In this document: positions 7,425-7,501 of the stretch, piece after piece | Position numbering within the stretch: position 1 is the stretch's first letter | Layout of the letters: the number at the start of each line of letters is the position of its first letter | From: Lachnospiraceae bacterium UBA6452 | GTDB lineage: Bacteria > Bacillota > Clostridia > Lachnospirales > Lachnospiraceae | DNA: 7,501 bases | Assembly: GCA_002441865.1 (NCBI GenBank) | Contig: DJNY01000142.1 | Span: 4,120-11,620, forward strand | Direction: 5' to 3' | Program-made: the position numbers and the translations under genes | Notes under the pieces: model-generated | The model's database searches: none | Told to the model about the DNA's origin: nothing | Seen by the model: the letters and a program-made list of their open reading frames with translations, nothing else

Positions 7425-7501
7425 TGCAGGAGATGGGACTTGAACCCACACGATATTGCTACCACAGGCACCTGAAGCCTGCGCGTCTGCCAATTCCGCC
7501 A
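7425..7501 (-). tRNA. tRNA-Leu(CAG), 5' end cut by the window edge
   Basis: A class II tRNA reading the leucine codon CUG. On the minus strand: T8-G9 at 7501-7500; a three-pair D-stem GCG/CGC (7497-7499 with 7483-7485); anticodon stem CAGGC/GCCTG (7477-7481 with 7465-7469) around the loop TTCAGGT, with anticodon CAG at 7472-7474; a long variable arm at 7450-7464 that can fold as GGTA/TATC around a GCAA loop; T-arm GTGGG/CCCAT (7445-7449 with 7433-7437, one G-U pair) around TTCAAGT; the acceptor 3' strand CTCCTGC (7426-7432); and discriminator A at 7425, as expected for leucine tRNAs. The seven 5' acceptor bases (positions 1-7) lie past 7501 and should read GCAGGAG on the minus strand. The CCA end is not encoded in the right place: the discriminator is followed by TACCA, so CCA must be added after transcription. 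Confidence 0.95.

Noticed and set aside
7260..7493. A 77-codon minus-strand frame over the tRNA, terminator and leader
   Set aside because: Its first two thirds are the tRNA-Leu and terminator read as codons. The remaining tail (about 27 codons from a GTG) has no SD and no recognisable family.
1..7501. CRISPR arrays, insertion sequences, attachment sites or prophage genes
   Set aside because: No direct repeats at regular spacing, no transposase, integrase or terminal inverted repeats were seen. The tRNA gene at the edge could in principle be an integration site, but its 3' flank shows only its terminator and the housekeeping operon.

Overview
The window is an ordinary chromosomal housekeeping region from a low-to-mid GC Firmicute. 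The closest fit by eye is a clostridial gut-type organism of the Lachnospiraceae. The reasons are the protein sequences of DnaG and the primary sigma factor, strong GGAGG-type ribosome binding sites, and the gene order dgt-dnaG-rpoD-trmK-nif3-kinase. Genus and species cannot be fixed from the sequence alone.

Everything with a function reads on the minus strand, so transcription runs from high to low coordinates. At the right edge is a tRNA-Leu(CAG) gene whose 5' acceptor strand lies outside the window (7425-7501). It is followed at once by a strong Rho-independent terminator (7390-7418). A roughly 200-base non-coding leader (7182-7390) then precedes six tightly packed genes: a dNTP triphosphohydrolase of the dGTPase/HD family (dgt, 7181-6174), DNA primase (dnaG, 6161-4368), the primary sigma factor (rpoD/sigA, 4329-3220), a tRNA adenine-N1 methyltransferase (trmK, 3220-2483), a DUF34/Nif3 dinuclear-metal protein (2464-1682) and a TGS-domain nucleoside kinase (1662-10). 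The gaps are 12, 38, -1, 18 and 19 bases and none contains a terminator-like hairpin. The block is therefore most simply read as one operon that continues or ends beyond position 1.

This is a clostridial version of the 'macromolecular synthesis' operon. It holds replication priming (DnaG) and transcription initiation (sigma), with a nucleotide-pool enzyme in front (Dgt) and translation- or nucleotide-related proteins behind (TrmK, Nif3, and a kinase built on a threonyl-tRNA-synthetase-like N-terminus). In Escherichia coli the first position is held by rpsU; here it is dgt. All six proteins look intact and full length, with their key motifs present.

I found no mobile element, CRISPR array, prophage, defence island or clearly new system. 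The points most worth a second look are the domain fusion in the last gene, an imperfect inverted repeat in the leader before dgt, and the linkage of a dNTP hydrolase to the primase gene.
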